Assembly (NCBI GenBank): GCA_044376575.1
Contig: JBILKR010000014.1
Coordinates: 6,145 to 70,144, forward strand
Direction of reading: 5' to 3'
DNA from: BA4 sp044376575
Lineage (GTDB): Bacteria > Bacteroidota > Bacteroidia > CAIKAF01
DNA: 64,000 nt
Shown here: piece after piece, positions 53,011-60,876 of the stretch
Position numbering within the stretch: the stretch's first letter is position 1
Layout of the letters: each line of letters begins with the position of its first letter
Notes under the pieces: generated by a model
What the model saw: the letters and a program-made list of their open reading frames with translations, nothing else
Told to the model about the DNA's origin: nothing
Database searches by the model: none
Program-made: the position numbers and the translations under genes

Positions 53011-55383
53011 TTAATTTTTAATTGTTTTAAATGAATGATTGAATTTTATAACCAATGTGATCATTGCATTGATTCCCGGTTCCGGAAGATTTAAAATCCG
53101 GTATCGGTTCACATGCATCATGTATCGTTGATTGGTTAAATTGTTGAGTTCTGTTTTAAGATCGAACTCTAGACCTCTCCAGAAAAATGTGGTACCCAAC
53201 CCCAGCCCAAGCAAAAAATATCCATCAGTTCGCTTTTCATTCAACGAATTCATCCATTGTGGCAAAGCGCCTTGCGGACTAATTCTGAAAAATGTATTTT
53301 TCATGAATTTAACACGAAAATCCGGATTATATTCCAGCTCGGTGTGAATCATAGCCGGAGGAATAAATGGAAGGGGATAAAAGTTATCAGTGTTTAATGC
53401 AAATACATAATCAATAACAGTATTGAGATGCAGATTTTTTGCAAAGTGAATATCATGTTGTATTTCAATTCCTGTTTGTATTGTATTGCCTTGTGTATAT
53501 TGGAAAATCTGACCGGCTTCGGGTAACGGTGAGAATTGTCCTGTTGGTCGAAGATATATGAACTGAGAAAAATAATAGAAGAAAGGACTCACTGATAAAT
53601 TCCATTTTTTCTTTTGTATATCAATGCTCATATCTAATTGAATTCCTCGTTCCTGTGTGAGTGAACTATCGCCTTTTTCATGTCTAAATGTACCATGATG
53701 CACTCCATTGGCTGTTAACTCCGGAACAGTTGGTATACGAAAACTGCTTCCTATATTCCATCGTAGTGTAAGATGTTGGGAAGCGTGAAATGCCAGCCCT
53801 ACATTACCTGATGCATTGCCATACCATTTTTCAAATTCAACAGCATTTACTTCGACACCTGTTTGATTACCAAACATATCAAATAAAGATGTTTCGTACC
53901 TTTCAATTTTTTGAAAGGCTCCATCACCTCTAATTCCAATATTAAAATTTAACTTATCACTGATTGCTCTTCTGTAATACACAAATCCACCCCATTGAAG
54001 CAAATGGTAACCAGGAATGAGATAAGAAAATCCGCTTGAGGCATTCTTTTGATAAGAAGATGAAAGTCCCATAATCCAGTGACCATTATTTTTCTCGTCG
54101 AAGTGATAGCGCGCATTGGCAGTATAAGTCTGCAAATCGAACTGATGTTCTACATTTGTGGTATCGAAAATGTATGTATTCCCATGGTTATGAGGCAATG
54201 ATTTTTCCTGACGCTTGTTGAATTGAAAACCCAGATCAACTTCAAGCCACCCTTTACCCAAGCTGATGTTGTTGTTCCAGATTGCTTTCCAGTGCTCAAT
54301 GGTTTGATAAGGTAAATCAATATCACGATCATTAAAATCATCTTCCAGATCATAACTTTTAGGAATACCATGCGCCCCGGAAAAGAAACCTACTTGCTGA
54401 TATACTCGCGATACTGTTAGCATACTGTATCCCCAGTTTTGTGCAATACCCAATGAGGCGCTGAAGTTTCGCTCTTTTCCTGCTGTATTCTTTAATCGCT
54501 GATTGACCAATGGAAGCCAATAGGAATTATATAAGAAAGAATCAGCTGGAACCTGATAATCCCCCGCATCGGTTTGCGAATACCTGAGATTCAAAGAAAA
54601 TGCACCAATACGCGCTTTGGCCTGTGCAGATAATCCGATGGTGTGATTCACACTTCGGTAAGTGCTGAGTACAGATGCTTCTACTTCTTTGTCCTGAAGT
54701 AATTCGGGCAAACGAATATTGATAACACCACCAATGGCATCAGATCCGTATATCAGTGAAGCCGGTCCGCGAATAATTTCTACACGTTCAACATCAAAAG
54801 GATCAATCTCCAGACCATGATCCCAACCCCACTGCTGACCTTCCTGTTTGATTCCTTTATCTGCTACAACTACTCGATTGAAACTGAAACCTCTGATCAT
54901 TGGTTTTGATATCCCCGTTCCTGTATTCATTGTATTGATTCCAGGAAGCATATCTAACTTCTGCATAAGTGTAAAACCATGATGCTTGTCAAGGAAACTT
55001 TTGTCTACCATTGTAATCTTTAGAGTACTTTCCTTTTCTTTTGTTTTTAATATGCTTTCCTCAATCAGATACTGATCAATTTCTAGCATCGTTTCTTGTA
55101 GTGAATAGTTTAACTTCAGTGATGAATTGTTAATATTAATTTCATCATTAATAGATGAATAACCAATATACTCCACATGTAGGTGATAGTGACCTGATTT
55201 GATATTAGATAAGCGAAAATATCCATTCCTATCAGTTGCTGTACCCTGCATAGTTTCATGCAGGTGTACGTTAGCACCTTCTAAAGGAATACCTTTTTCA
55301 TCGGTGATATAACCTTCAATAAATAGTTGGCTCCATGATGTATGAAATATACACATCATGAAAACAAATAAAATTCTTTTCAT
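53011..55383 (-). CDS. TonB-dependent outer-membrane receptor, probable metal uptake
   Basis: 790 aa. After a signal peptide comes a carboxypeptidase-regulatory-like domain (LFIEGYITDEKGIPLEGANVHL, residues 19-105), the plug (LDMLPGINTMNTGTGISKPMIRGFSFNRV, VERVEIIRGPASLIYGSDAIGGVINI) and a 22-strand-type barrel ending in an aromatic-rich strand. Loops contain HNHGN and HGTFRHEKG. With a His-rich small protein upstream and a His-cluster lipoprotein downstream, uptake of a transition metal (ZnuD-like) is the best guess; no SusD partner is present. Confidence 0.87.
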   Translation of the reverse strand: MKRILFVFMMCIFHTSWSQLFIEGYITDEKGIPLEGANVHLHETMQGTATDRNGYFRLSNIKSGHYHLHVEYIGYSSINDEININNSSLKLNYSLQETMLEIDQYLIEESILKTKEKESTLKITMVDKSFLDKHHGFTLMQKLDMLPGINTMNTGTGISKPMIRGFSFNRVVVADKGIKQEGQQWGWDHGLEIDPFDVERVEIIRGPASLIYGSDAIGGVINIRLPELLQDKEVEASVLSTYRSVNHTIGLSAQAKARIGAFSLNLRYSQTDAGDYQVPADSFLYNSYWLPLVNQRLKNTAGKERNFSASLGIAQNWGYSMLTVSRVYQQVGFFSGAHGIPKSYDLEDDFNDRDIDLPYQTIEHWKAIWNNNISLGKGWLEVDLGFQFNKRQEKSLPHNHGNTYIFDTTNVEHQFDLQTYTANARYHFDEKNNGHWIMGLSSSYQKNASSGFSYLIPGYHLLQWGGFVYYRRAISDKLNFNIGIRGDGAFQKIERYETSLFDMFGNQTGVEVNAVEFEKWYGNASGNVGLAFHASQHLTLRWNIGSSFRIPTVPELTANGVHHGTFRHEKGDSSLTQERGIQLDMSIDIQKKKWNLSVSPFFYYFSQFIYLRPTGQFSPLPEAGQIFQYTQGNTIQTGIEIQHDIHFAKNLHLNTVIDYVFALNTDNFYPLPFIPPAMIHTELEYNPDFRVKFMKNTFFRISPQGALPQWMNSLNEKRTDGYFLLGLGLGTTFFWRGLEFDLKTELNNLTNQRYMMHVNRYRILNLPEPGINAMITLVIKFNHSFKTIKN

Positions 55384-55421
55384 TAATTAATGATATAAGT
55401 TAAATTGGAATATTGAGTAAA

Positions 55422-55763
55422 TTAAACCGATGGCGGTGCTCTTCCTTTTAACTGATATCTTTTGGTAAGAATAGGTTGAAAAATTTTACCGGAATTATAA
55501 GCACTGCATACTGTAATTTTAAATTTGAATTCTTCAATCCTATGATCAAAATCTTTAAAAAATAAATCAGGGAATTTACAATGAATATGCTCTTTTTCTA
55601 TTGTAAATTCACCAGGTTGATTAGGATGACATTCATGTGTGTGCTCATGTTCATGAAAAATATCCATCAATCGATCCGGCAATAACTGCAGTCCGAAGGA
55701 TAAAAGCAACAGCATAGAGAGAAAATTACTGTACTTTTTGGATATGTGCTTTTTTGAATTCAT
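55422..55763 (-). CDS. His-rich small protein upstream of the TonB receptor
   Basis: 113 aa from ATG 55763 (ATG 55790 adds nine residues). A hydrophobic segment (YSNFLSMLLLLSFGLQLLP) is a signal or anchor, then FHEHEHTHECHPNQ and EKEHIHCKFPD, a dense His/Cys cluster, and a C-terminal RAPPSV. Small proteins of this kind, with His/Cys motifs and an RxPP-like end, occur next to metal TonB receptors in Bacteroidota (my recollection, unverified). Probably binds the transported metal. Confidence 0.6.
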   Translation of the reverse strand: MNSKKHISKKYSNFLSMLLLLSFGLQLLPDRLMDIFHEHEHTHECHPNQPGEFTIEKEHIHCKFPDLFFKDFDHRIEEFKFKITVCSAYNSGKIFQPILTKRYQLKGRAPPSV

Positions 55764-55768
55764 TAAAA

Positions 55769-55792
55769 TATTGTACGAAGTTATTAACAATA
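55769..55792. promoter_or_regulatory. inverted repeat upstream of the metal TonB operon
   Basis: TATTGT (55769-55774) and ACAATA (55787-55792) form a 6-bp inverted repeat with a 12-nt spacer, just before the start of the His-rich gene. A possible operator for a metal-responsive repressor; no direct evidence. Confidence 0.3.
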
Positions 55793-55816
55793 GATCAAAT
55801 AAAAAAGTTCAATATG

Positions 55817-55824
55817 TATTTTTG
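55817..55824 (+). promoter_or_regulatory. -7 element directly upstream of dnaX
   Basis: TATTTTTG, 7 nt before the dnaX ATG. The predicted leader is only about 3-4 nt. No -33 TTTG at N19. Confidence 0.45.
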
Positions 55825-55831
55825 AAATGTT

Positions 55832-56947
55832 ATGGAAGAGAATAAAGGATTTATTGTTTCCGCCAGAAAATACAGACCACAGACATTTGATGATGTGGTA
55901 GGTCAGATGCATATTACCAACACGCTTCGTAATGCGATTAAAATCAATAAAATTGCACATGCATTTTTATTTTGCGGCCCTCGCGGTGTAGGTAAAACAA
56001 CCTGTGCACGGATTGTTGCCAAAACGTTGAATTGTATGCAACTTTCTTCTTCAATTGATCCTTGTAATCAGTGTGAATCGTGTAAAGGATTTAACTCATC
56101 TCACTCATTTAATATTTTTGAACTTGATGCGGCCTCCAACAATTCAGTGGATGATATCCGAAGCCTTATTGAACAAGTCAGAATTTTACCTCAGATAGGA
56201 AAATATAGTGTGTTCATTATTGATGAGGTGCACATGCTGTCACAAAGTGCTTTCAATGCATTTCTTAAAACACTTGAGGAACCACCTTCTCACGCAATTT
56301 TTATTTTAGCAACAACAGAAAAACATAAAATTTTACCGACCATACTTTCTCGCTGTCAGGTTTTTGATTTCCATCGCATCACTATTGATGATATGGCCAA
56401 TCACCTCGCTCGCATATCAGTAAAGGAAGGCGTCGATGCAGAGCCTGATGCATTACATGTAATCGCTCAGAAAGCAGATGGTGCATTACGTGATGCCTTG
56501 TCAATTTTCGATCGAATTGTCACTTTCTCCGGAAATAAGATGACATACAGGGATGTGATTGATAACCTTAATATCCTTGATTATGATTACTATTTTAAAG
56601 TAACTGACCTCGCATATCAGGGTAATTTTAAAGAACTTTTATTGCTTTTTAATGATGTATTGAATAATGGTTTTGATGGACAACAATTTATTGGTGGATT
56701 GGGCGACCATTTGAGAAATTTATTGGTTGGTCAGGATGAAATTACCATCAAATTACTGGAAGTAGGAGAGCAAATTAAAGAGAGATACTATCAACAGGCT
56801 AAATTAACGGATGTTGATTTTTTGATGCAGGCACTTGAAATAATAAATCAGACAGATATCACATATCGAACATCCAATAATAAGAGATTGTTGGTTGAAA
56901 TTTGCCTGATGCAACTGGCAGGATTAAAAAAAAAAGTACTGAAGTAA
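55832..56947 (+). CDS. dnaX: DNA polymerase III subunit gamma (zero-frame product of dnaX)
   Basis: Clamp-loader ATPase that opens the sliding clamp, 371 aa in the zero frame. Domain I has FLFCGPRGVGKTTCARIVAK (P-loop), the zinc-binding CNQCESC and Walker B IIDEVHMLSQSAFN; domains II and III follow to about residue 365. The frame ends LAGLKKKVLK, four codons after an A10 run, exactly where domain III should end. The usual tau-specific part continues in the -1 frame. So this product equals gamma, and tau needs a frameshift, slippage or a corrected base. Confidence 0.93.
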   Translation: MEENKGFIVSARKYRPQTFDDVVGQMHITNTLRNAIKINKIAHAFLFCGPRGVGKTTCARIVAKTLNCMQLSSSIDPCNQCESCKGFNSSHSFNIFELDAASNNSVDDIRSLIEQVRILPQIGKYSVFIIDEVHMLSQSAFNAFLKTLEEPPSHAIFILATTEKHKILPTILSRCQVFDFHRITIDDMANHLARISVKEGVDAEPDALHVIAQKADGALRDALSIFDRIVTFSGNKMTYRDVIDNLNILDYDYYFKVTDLAYQGNFKELLLLFNDVLNNGFDGQQFIGGLGDHLRNLLVGQDEITIKLLEVGEQIKERYYQQAKLTDVDFLMQALEIINQTDITYRTSNNKRLLVEICLMQLAGLKKKVLK

Positions 56948-56968
56948 CTTCTGAGTCTGAGACAGAAG
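56926..56968 (+). promoter_or_regulatory. candidate frameshift signal in dnaX
   Basis: Ten A (56926-56935) read TTA AAA AAA AAA GTA in the zero frame. Twelve nt later CTTCTG (56948-56953) and CAGAAG (56963-56968) can form a 6-bp hairpin, and AGGA lies just upstream (56920-56923). A -1 shift on the run joins codon 368 to AGT ACT GAA in the -1 frame. This is the arrangement of known dnaX slippage sites; a base error in the homopolymer would look the same. Confidence 0.6.
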
Positions 56969-57585
56969 AAATCAATTTAGAATCTGAATCTGCATTAAGT
57001 GTTAATTCAACGCTTGAATTAACTGATGAAAAACCAATTATTGAAGTTGCACCTGGACCCGAAATAATAACGCCTTCAGCTGATATCAAGCAGAAAGAAA
57101 CATCTACCAATAAAACAGAAAATCCGGTTAAACGTAAAACGGTTTCCATTAAAAATTTTGTTCCTGATAAAAAAGCAGAACAGCAAACTTTAGAGGCAAT
57201 ATATGTTGAGAATAGTCATCCGTTTACTTTGGATGATCTAAGCAGGCAATGGCAATTATACAGTGAAGAGCTCGAAAAAAACGGTAAGATGAACTGGCTT
57301 GCAATGATCAAAAGGAATCAACCGAATATCAATGAAGAAGGGGTGATTGAATTTGCATTGGATCATATAGGTTTGGAGCCCGAATATTTACAATTGAAGG
57401 TTGATTTTCTAAGTTTTTTACGCACCACTTTAAATAATGGTAAAATCAATTTAGAGGTTGTAGTTCGTCAGCATAATACTGAGAAAAATCCCGTAACCGG
57501 AGATGAAAAATTTGAGTTTATGTCTAAAAAAAATCCGGCTATTCTTCATTTGAAGAATTTATTTGATCTTGAACCTGAAATATAA
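56935..57585 (+). CDS. dnaX: tau-specific C-terminal region of dnaX (-1 frame)
   Basis: About 216 residues after the shift: an acidic, Ser/Thr/Glu-rich linker (STEVTSESETEEINLESES), a Lys-rich stretch, then the conserved Bacteroidota DnaX end: LDDLSRQWQLYSEELEKNGKMNWLAMIKRNQPNI, FLSFLRTTLNNGKINLEV, KFEFMSKKNPAILHLKNLFDLEPEI. There is no good independent start; the in-frame TTG at 56902 lies inside the gamma part. Joined to the first 368 codons the product is about 584 aa, the normal DnaX size for the phylum. Confidence 0.85.
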   Translation, partial: STEVTSESETEEINLESESALSVNSTLELTDEKPIIEVAPGPEIITPSADIKQKETSTNKTENPVKRKTVSIKNFVPDKKAEQQTLEAIYVENSHPFTLDDLSRQWQLYSEELEKNGKMNWLAMIKRNQPNINEEGVIEFALDHIGLEPEYLQLKVDFLSFLRTTLNNGKINLEVVVRQHNTEKNPVTGDEKFEFMSKKNPAILHLKNLFDLEPEI

Positions 57586-58410
57586 TTATTGTTGATGGTA
57601 AATTAATAATGGTGCTTTTAAATTCAGTGCAATTTGTTTTGATACACTTTGTCCGTTTATTAATCTGTCCAAAAAGTTTCTGTGTCTAACACCCATAACC
57701 AATAATCTATCGGTATGCTCGGTTAAATACTGTTCAATACCTTCTTTGGTTGTATCTGCTTTTTGTATGGTTACATTAAATTTTTCTTCAGGAAACGATG
57801 ATTTTATATCATTAATAATTGCATTGTCAGAAAAAACATCAAGCTGCCATTCGCTATCAATTTTTAGTACATCAATACTTGCTTCTAATTTATGGGCAAA
57901 CTCAAAAACTTCTTTTAATATCTTTTGCTCATTTTCTTCCAGTGAACTACAATAAGTAATGGCTTTAAATGTCGAATAATAAATGGTCGGAGGAATTAAT
58001 AGCAATGGAGTACTAACGGCATTCATTACTGCCGTTGCATTACTGCCGATCAATTTATTCACAAAACCACTTGCGCCTGTTGTACCCATAACAATAAACG
58101 CCGGCGATATTTCCTTTTCCATCTGCAGTAATACCTCTCTTAAAAATCCTGTTTTGATGATACTTTCAACATTGGTAATTTTTGATTGTGTCTCTTCTTT
58201 AATTTCTTTAAGTAATTGTATTGATTTTTTCTCATCTTCATTGGTATCAGATACTAAAATTGCTTCTTCTGCATTTCCTGAGATATGTGGCGGAGGAAGC
58301 ACATGTAAAAGTGTGATGCTGTATTGAAAAATTTCTGCTAACGATACTGCATAATTTAATGCTTTTGTAGATGCAGATGAAAAATCAATGGGAACAAGAA
58401 TGGTTTTCAT
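57586..58410 (-). CDS. tandem universal stress protein
   Basis: 274 aa made of two Usp domains. The first (TILVPIDFSSASTKALNYAVSLAE ... FIVMGTTGASGFVNKLIGSNATAVMNAVSTPLLLIP) has the ATP-binding G-2x-G-9x-G(S/T)-like motif; the second (about 145-274; LLVMGVRHRNFLDRLINGQSVSKQIALNLKAPLLIY) is more divergent. Convergent with dnaX, no gap. A TATTTTTG -7 element is upstream on the minus strand at 58430-58437. Confidence 0.9.
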   Translation of the reverse strand: MKTILVPIDFSSASTKALNYAVSLAEIFQYSITLLHVLPPPHISGNAEEAILVSDTNEDEKKSIQLLKEIKEETQSKITNVESIIKTGFLREVLLQMEKEISPAFIVMGTTGASGFVNKLIGSNATAVMNAVSTPLLLIPPTIYYSTFKAITYCSSLEENEQKILKEVFEFAHKLEASIDVLKIDSEWQLDVFSDNAIINDIKSSFPEEKFNVTIQKADTTKEGIEQYLTEHTDRLLVMGVRHRNFLDRLINGQSVSKQIALNLKAPLLIYHQQ

Positions 58411-58429
58411 GATGTTGATTTGTTTACAT

Positions 58430-58437
58430 CAAAAATA
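58430..58437 (-). promoter_or_regulatory. -7 element upstream of the Usp gene
   Basis: TATTTTTG on the minus strand, 19 nt before the ATG at 58410. -33 element unclear. Confidence 0.4.
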
Positions 58438-58541
58438 CAGATACTGATATGAGTTATTCATGATATTTATCATGTTATTGTTAAGATTATCATCTTTCAA
58501 TATAAATTCAAGTATTTTTGCTGAGCATTGAAGATGTGAGT

Positions 58542-59018
58542 ATGGAAAAGAAGATTTTAATGGTATGTCTAGGAAATATCTGTCGTTCACCAATGGCAGA
58601 AGGAATAATGCGTCAAAAGGCTTCATTACACCAACTGCCTTGGAAGATTGATTCTGCCGGAACGGGTGGTTGGCATTCCGGCGAATCTCCTGATAGTAGA
58701 GCAATTGCTGAAATGAAGAAATACGGAATTGACATATCACAATTGCGTGCCAGGCAAATCACCGTGAAAGACTTCGATATCTTCGATCATATATTTGTTA
58801 TGGACTCAACCAATTATATTGATGTTATTCGTATTTGCAGAAATGATAAAGATAAGCGCAAGGTGGAGTTGTTTTTAAATCTGTTGGAACCGGGAAAAAA
58901 TAAAAATGTATCCGATCCATATTATGGCGGTCAGCAAGGTTTTACGGATGTATATGAAGTTCTGAATAAAGCCAGTGATAAATTTATAGAAATACATGTT
59001 AATGGCACAAAAGGGTAG
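58542..59018 (+). CDS. low-molecular-weight protein-tyrosine phosphatase
   Basis: 158 aa from ATG 58542 (the in-frame TTG at 58518 is just after a TATTTTTG element and unlikely). The catalytic loop is VCLGNICRSPMAEG with Cys9 and Arg15, and the general acid is in VSDPYYGG. Usual partners in capsule synthesis (Wzc-type kinase) are not in the window. The stop overlaps the following methylase gene by 17 nt. Confidence 0.93.
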   Translation: MEKKILMVCLGNICRSPMAEGIMRQKASLHQLPWKIDSAGTGGWHSGESPDSRAIAEMKKYGIDISQLRARQITVKDFDIFDHIFVMDSTNYIDVIRICRNDKDKRKVELFLNLLEPGKNKNVSDPYYGGQQGFTDVYEVLNKASDKFIEIHVNGTKG

Positions 59019-59715
59019 GGTATATCTTTTACCCAATGTGTTGGGTAATGCAGGTGTGCAAAAATCATTTACACCATATCAAAAAGATGTTATTGAAAAT
59101 CTTACACATTTTATCGTAGAAAATGTAAAGCCGGCTCGGCAGCTAATAAGACTATTGTCTAAGGAAAAAAATATTGACGAATGTGTGTTTTATGAATTGT
59201 CTGTATTCCAAAATTCAACTGATGTAAAAAATGAATTGCTGAATTTATTCGAAAATGGGATTTCTGTTGGTGTGATATCAGATGCCGGTTGTCCGGCCAT
59301 CGCAGATCCTGGATCTGTATTCATTAAAATGGCTCACCATCATCACATTATTATTGAACCGCTGGTTGGACCGTCAAGTATATTACTCACCCTTATGGCC
59401 AGTGGATTGAATGGTCAGTCATTTAACTTTCATGGATATTTGCCTAAGGAACAAGACCTTCGAAAAAAGAAACTATTATCCATTTCTGCTGATATTCAGA
59501 AAACCGGCGCTAGTCATTTGTTTATTGAAACGCCTTATCGGAACGATCATCTTTTACAGGACATCTTACAAATCATGCCTCCGGAAATATATATGTGTTT
59601 GGGTATAGATGTTTTGAGTGATGCAGAACAAATAATCACAAAACGCATCAGCGACTGGAAAAAAACCGTAACAACCCTTAAAGGAAAACAAGTACTTTTT
59701 ATACTCGGAAAGTAA
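59002..59715 (+). CDS. RsmI-like SAM-dependent methyltransferase
   Basis: Tetrapyrrole-methylase-fold protein of 237 aa from ATG 59002. GVISDAGCPAIADPGSVFIKMAHHH and VGPSSILLTLMASGLNGQSFNFHGYLPKE match the RsmI family, which 2'-O-methylates C1402 of 16S rRNA. The N-terminus (GRVYLLPNVLGNAGVQKSF) departs from the RsmI LYLVATPIGNL pattern, so it may be the divergent paralogue found in Bacteroidota with a different target. Confidence 0.82.
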   Translation: MAQKGRVYLLPNVLGNAGVQKSFTPYQKDVIENLTHFIVENVKPARQLIRLLSKEKNIDECVFYELSVFQNSTDVKNELLNLFENGISVGVISDAGCPAIADPGSVFIKMAHHHHIIIEPLVGPSSILLTLMASGLNGQSFNFHGYLPKEQDLRKKKLLSISADIQKTGASHLFIETPYRNDHLLQDILQIMPPEIYMCLGIDVLSDAEQIITKRISDWKKTVTTLKGKQVLFILGK

Positions 59716-59775
59716 ATTGATAATTTTTAAACTTTTTTATTAAAAACTTGTTTTTCTGTTGAATGTTAACAAATT

Positions 59776-60666
59776 ATGGCTCAATATTCCATCAAAGATA
59801 TAGAAATACTTACCGGTGTTAAAGCTCATACCATTCGTATATGGGAACAGCGTTACAATATTGTTGAACCGCATAGAACGGATACCAATATCAGATACTA
59901 TGATCAGGAGCAATTAAAACTATTGCTCAATGTGAGTATGCTATTAAAAAATGGTAAGAAAATTTCTCATGTAGCTAAAATGGACAAAGTCCAGTTGAAT
60001 CAAGAAATTTTATCGCTGGTAAATATTCCTGTAGATAAAGATGGATTCCTTGATATTCAGATTGATAATCTGATAGTATCCATGATTGAATTGGATGAAT
60101 TAAAATTTGAAAAAATAATTTCTAATTCAACGATAAGGCTGGGATTTGAAAATGTAATGACCAAAATCATCATTCCATTTCTTCACAAAGTTGGATTACT
60201 TTGGACAACCGGTGAAATTAACGTAGCGCAGGAACACTTTATTTCCAATCTGATCAGAAGAAAACTCATCGTTGCTATCGATGGCCAATCTCATAATTTT
60301 AACGAAAAAAAAAGCTTTTTACTCTTTCTGCCGGAAGGAGAGTTGCATGAAATGGGATTGTTATTTGCAAAGTTTTTAATTAAATCAAGAGGATTTAAAA
60401 CAGTATATTTAGGACAGTCTGTTCCAATGGATGATATTATAAAATTAAAAGAAACATATTCGCCGGATTATATTCTTACCTATTTCACTCTTACTTATGA
60501 TTATGAGCAGATGATTGAATATGTGAACCATTTGTTTTCTAATTTTTCCCCAAATCAAATCATATTGTGCGGTCCTCAGGCTTCTTCATTAAAATCTAAG
60601 ATACCTGTAGGTGCTAAAATTATGTTACAGATTGATGAATTAATCAATTTTCTTCAGGGATTGTGA
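59776..60666 (+). CDS. MerR-family regulator with B12-binding domain (CarH/LitR-like)
   Basis: 296 aa. MerR HTH at residues 1-70 (YSIKDIEILTGVKAHTIRIWEQRY), a four-helix domain (about 90-170) and a Rossmann B12-binding domain with ELHEMG (190-195), a variant of DxHxxG. Aligned to Thermus CarH, W143, E153 and H154 match W131, E141 and H142, and H191 matches lower axial ligand H177. The residue after W143 is Thr, where CarH has His132. Likely a light- or B12-sensing repressor. An ECF sigma gene follows 210 nt later. Confidence 0.88.
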   Translation: MAQYSIKDIEILTGVKAHTIRIWEQRYNIVEPHRTDTNIRYYDQEQLKLLLNVSMLLKNGKKISHVAKMDKVQLNQEILSLVNIPVDKDGFLDIQIDNLIVSMIELDELKFEKIISNSTIRLGFENVMTKIIIPFLHKVGLLWTTGEINVAQEHFISNLIRRKLIVAIDGQSHNFNEKKSFLLFLPEGELHEMGLLFAKFLIKSRGFKTVYLGQSVPMDDIIKLKETYSPDYILTYFTLTYDYEQMIEYVNHLFSNFSPNQIILCGPQASSLKSKIPVGAKIMLQIDELINFLQGL

Positions 60667-60822
60667 TTGTTTTACTATTAATTTGAGATCTTAAACAATT
60701 ATATCTGGTATTATGTATTCCTGTTAATTTATCTAAATATTTGATAATCAAATTAATAAAAATATTATATATTTACATAGCTTTAAAAAAGGTTAAATAG
60801 GTATTAAATAAATGTTTAATAT

Positions 60823-60853
60823 TTTGAATGTAAAATTAAACAAAATACATTTG
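60823..60853 (+). promoter_or_regulatory. consensus promoter of the ECF sigma gene
   Basis: TTTG (60823-60826), exactly 19 nt, TACATTTG (60846-60853), a full consensus match. The start site would be near 60857, 20 nt before the ATG. The rest of the 210-nt gap is very AT-rich; I see no clear MerR-type operator in it. Confidence 0.75.
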
Positions 60854-60876
60854 AATAAATCTTTAAACAATTACCT

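Noticed and set aside
56902..56934. independent TTG start for the tau-specific region
   Set aside because: It lies within conserved gamma coding sequence and would make a protein without the clamp-loader core; frameshift or sequence error explains the layout better.
58411..58440. FNR-like TTGAT...ATCAA repeat before the Usp gene
   Set aside because: The spacer is 8 nt rather than the 4 nt of an FNR/Crp-type box, so the match is not convincing.
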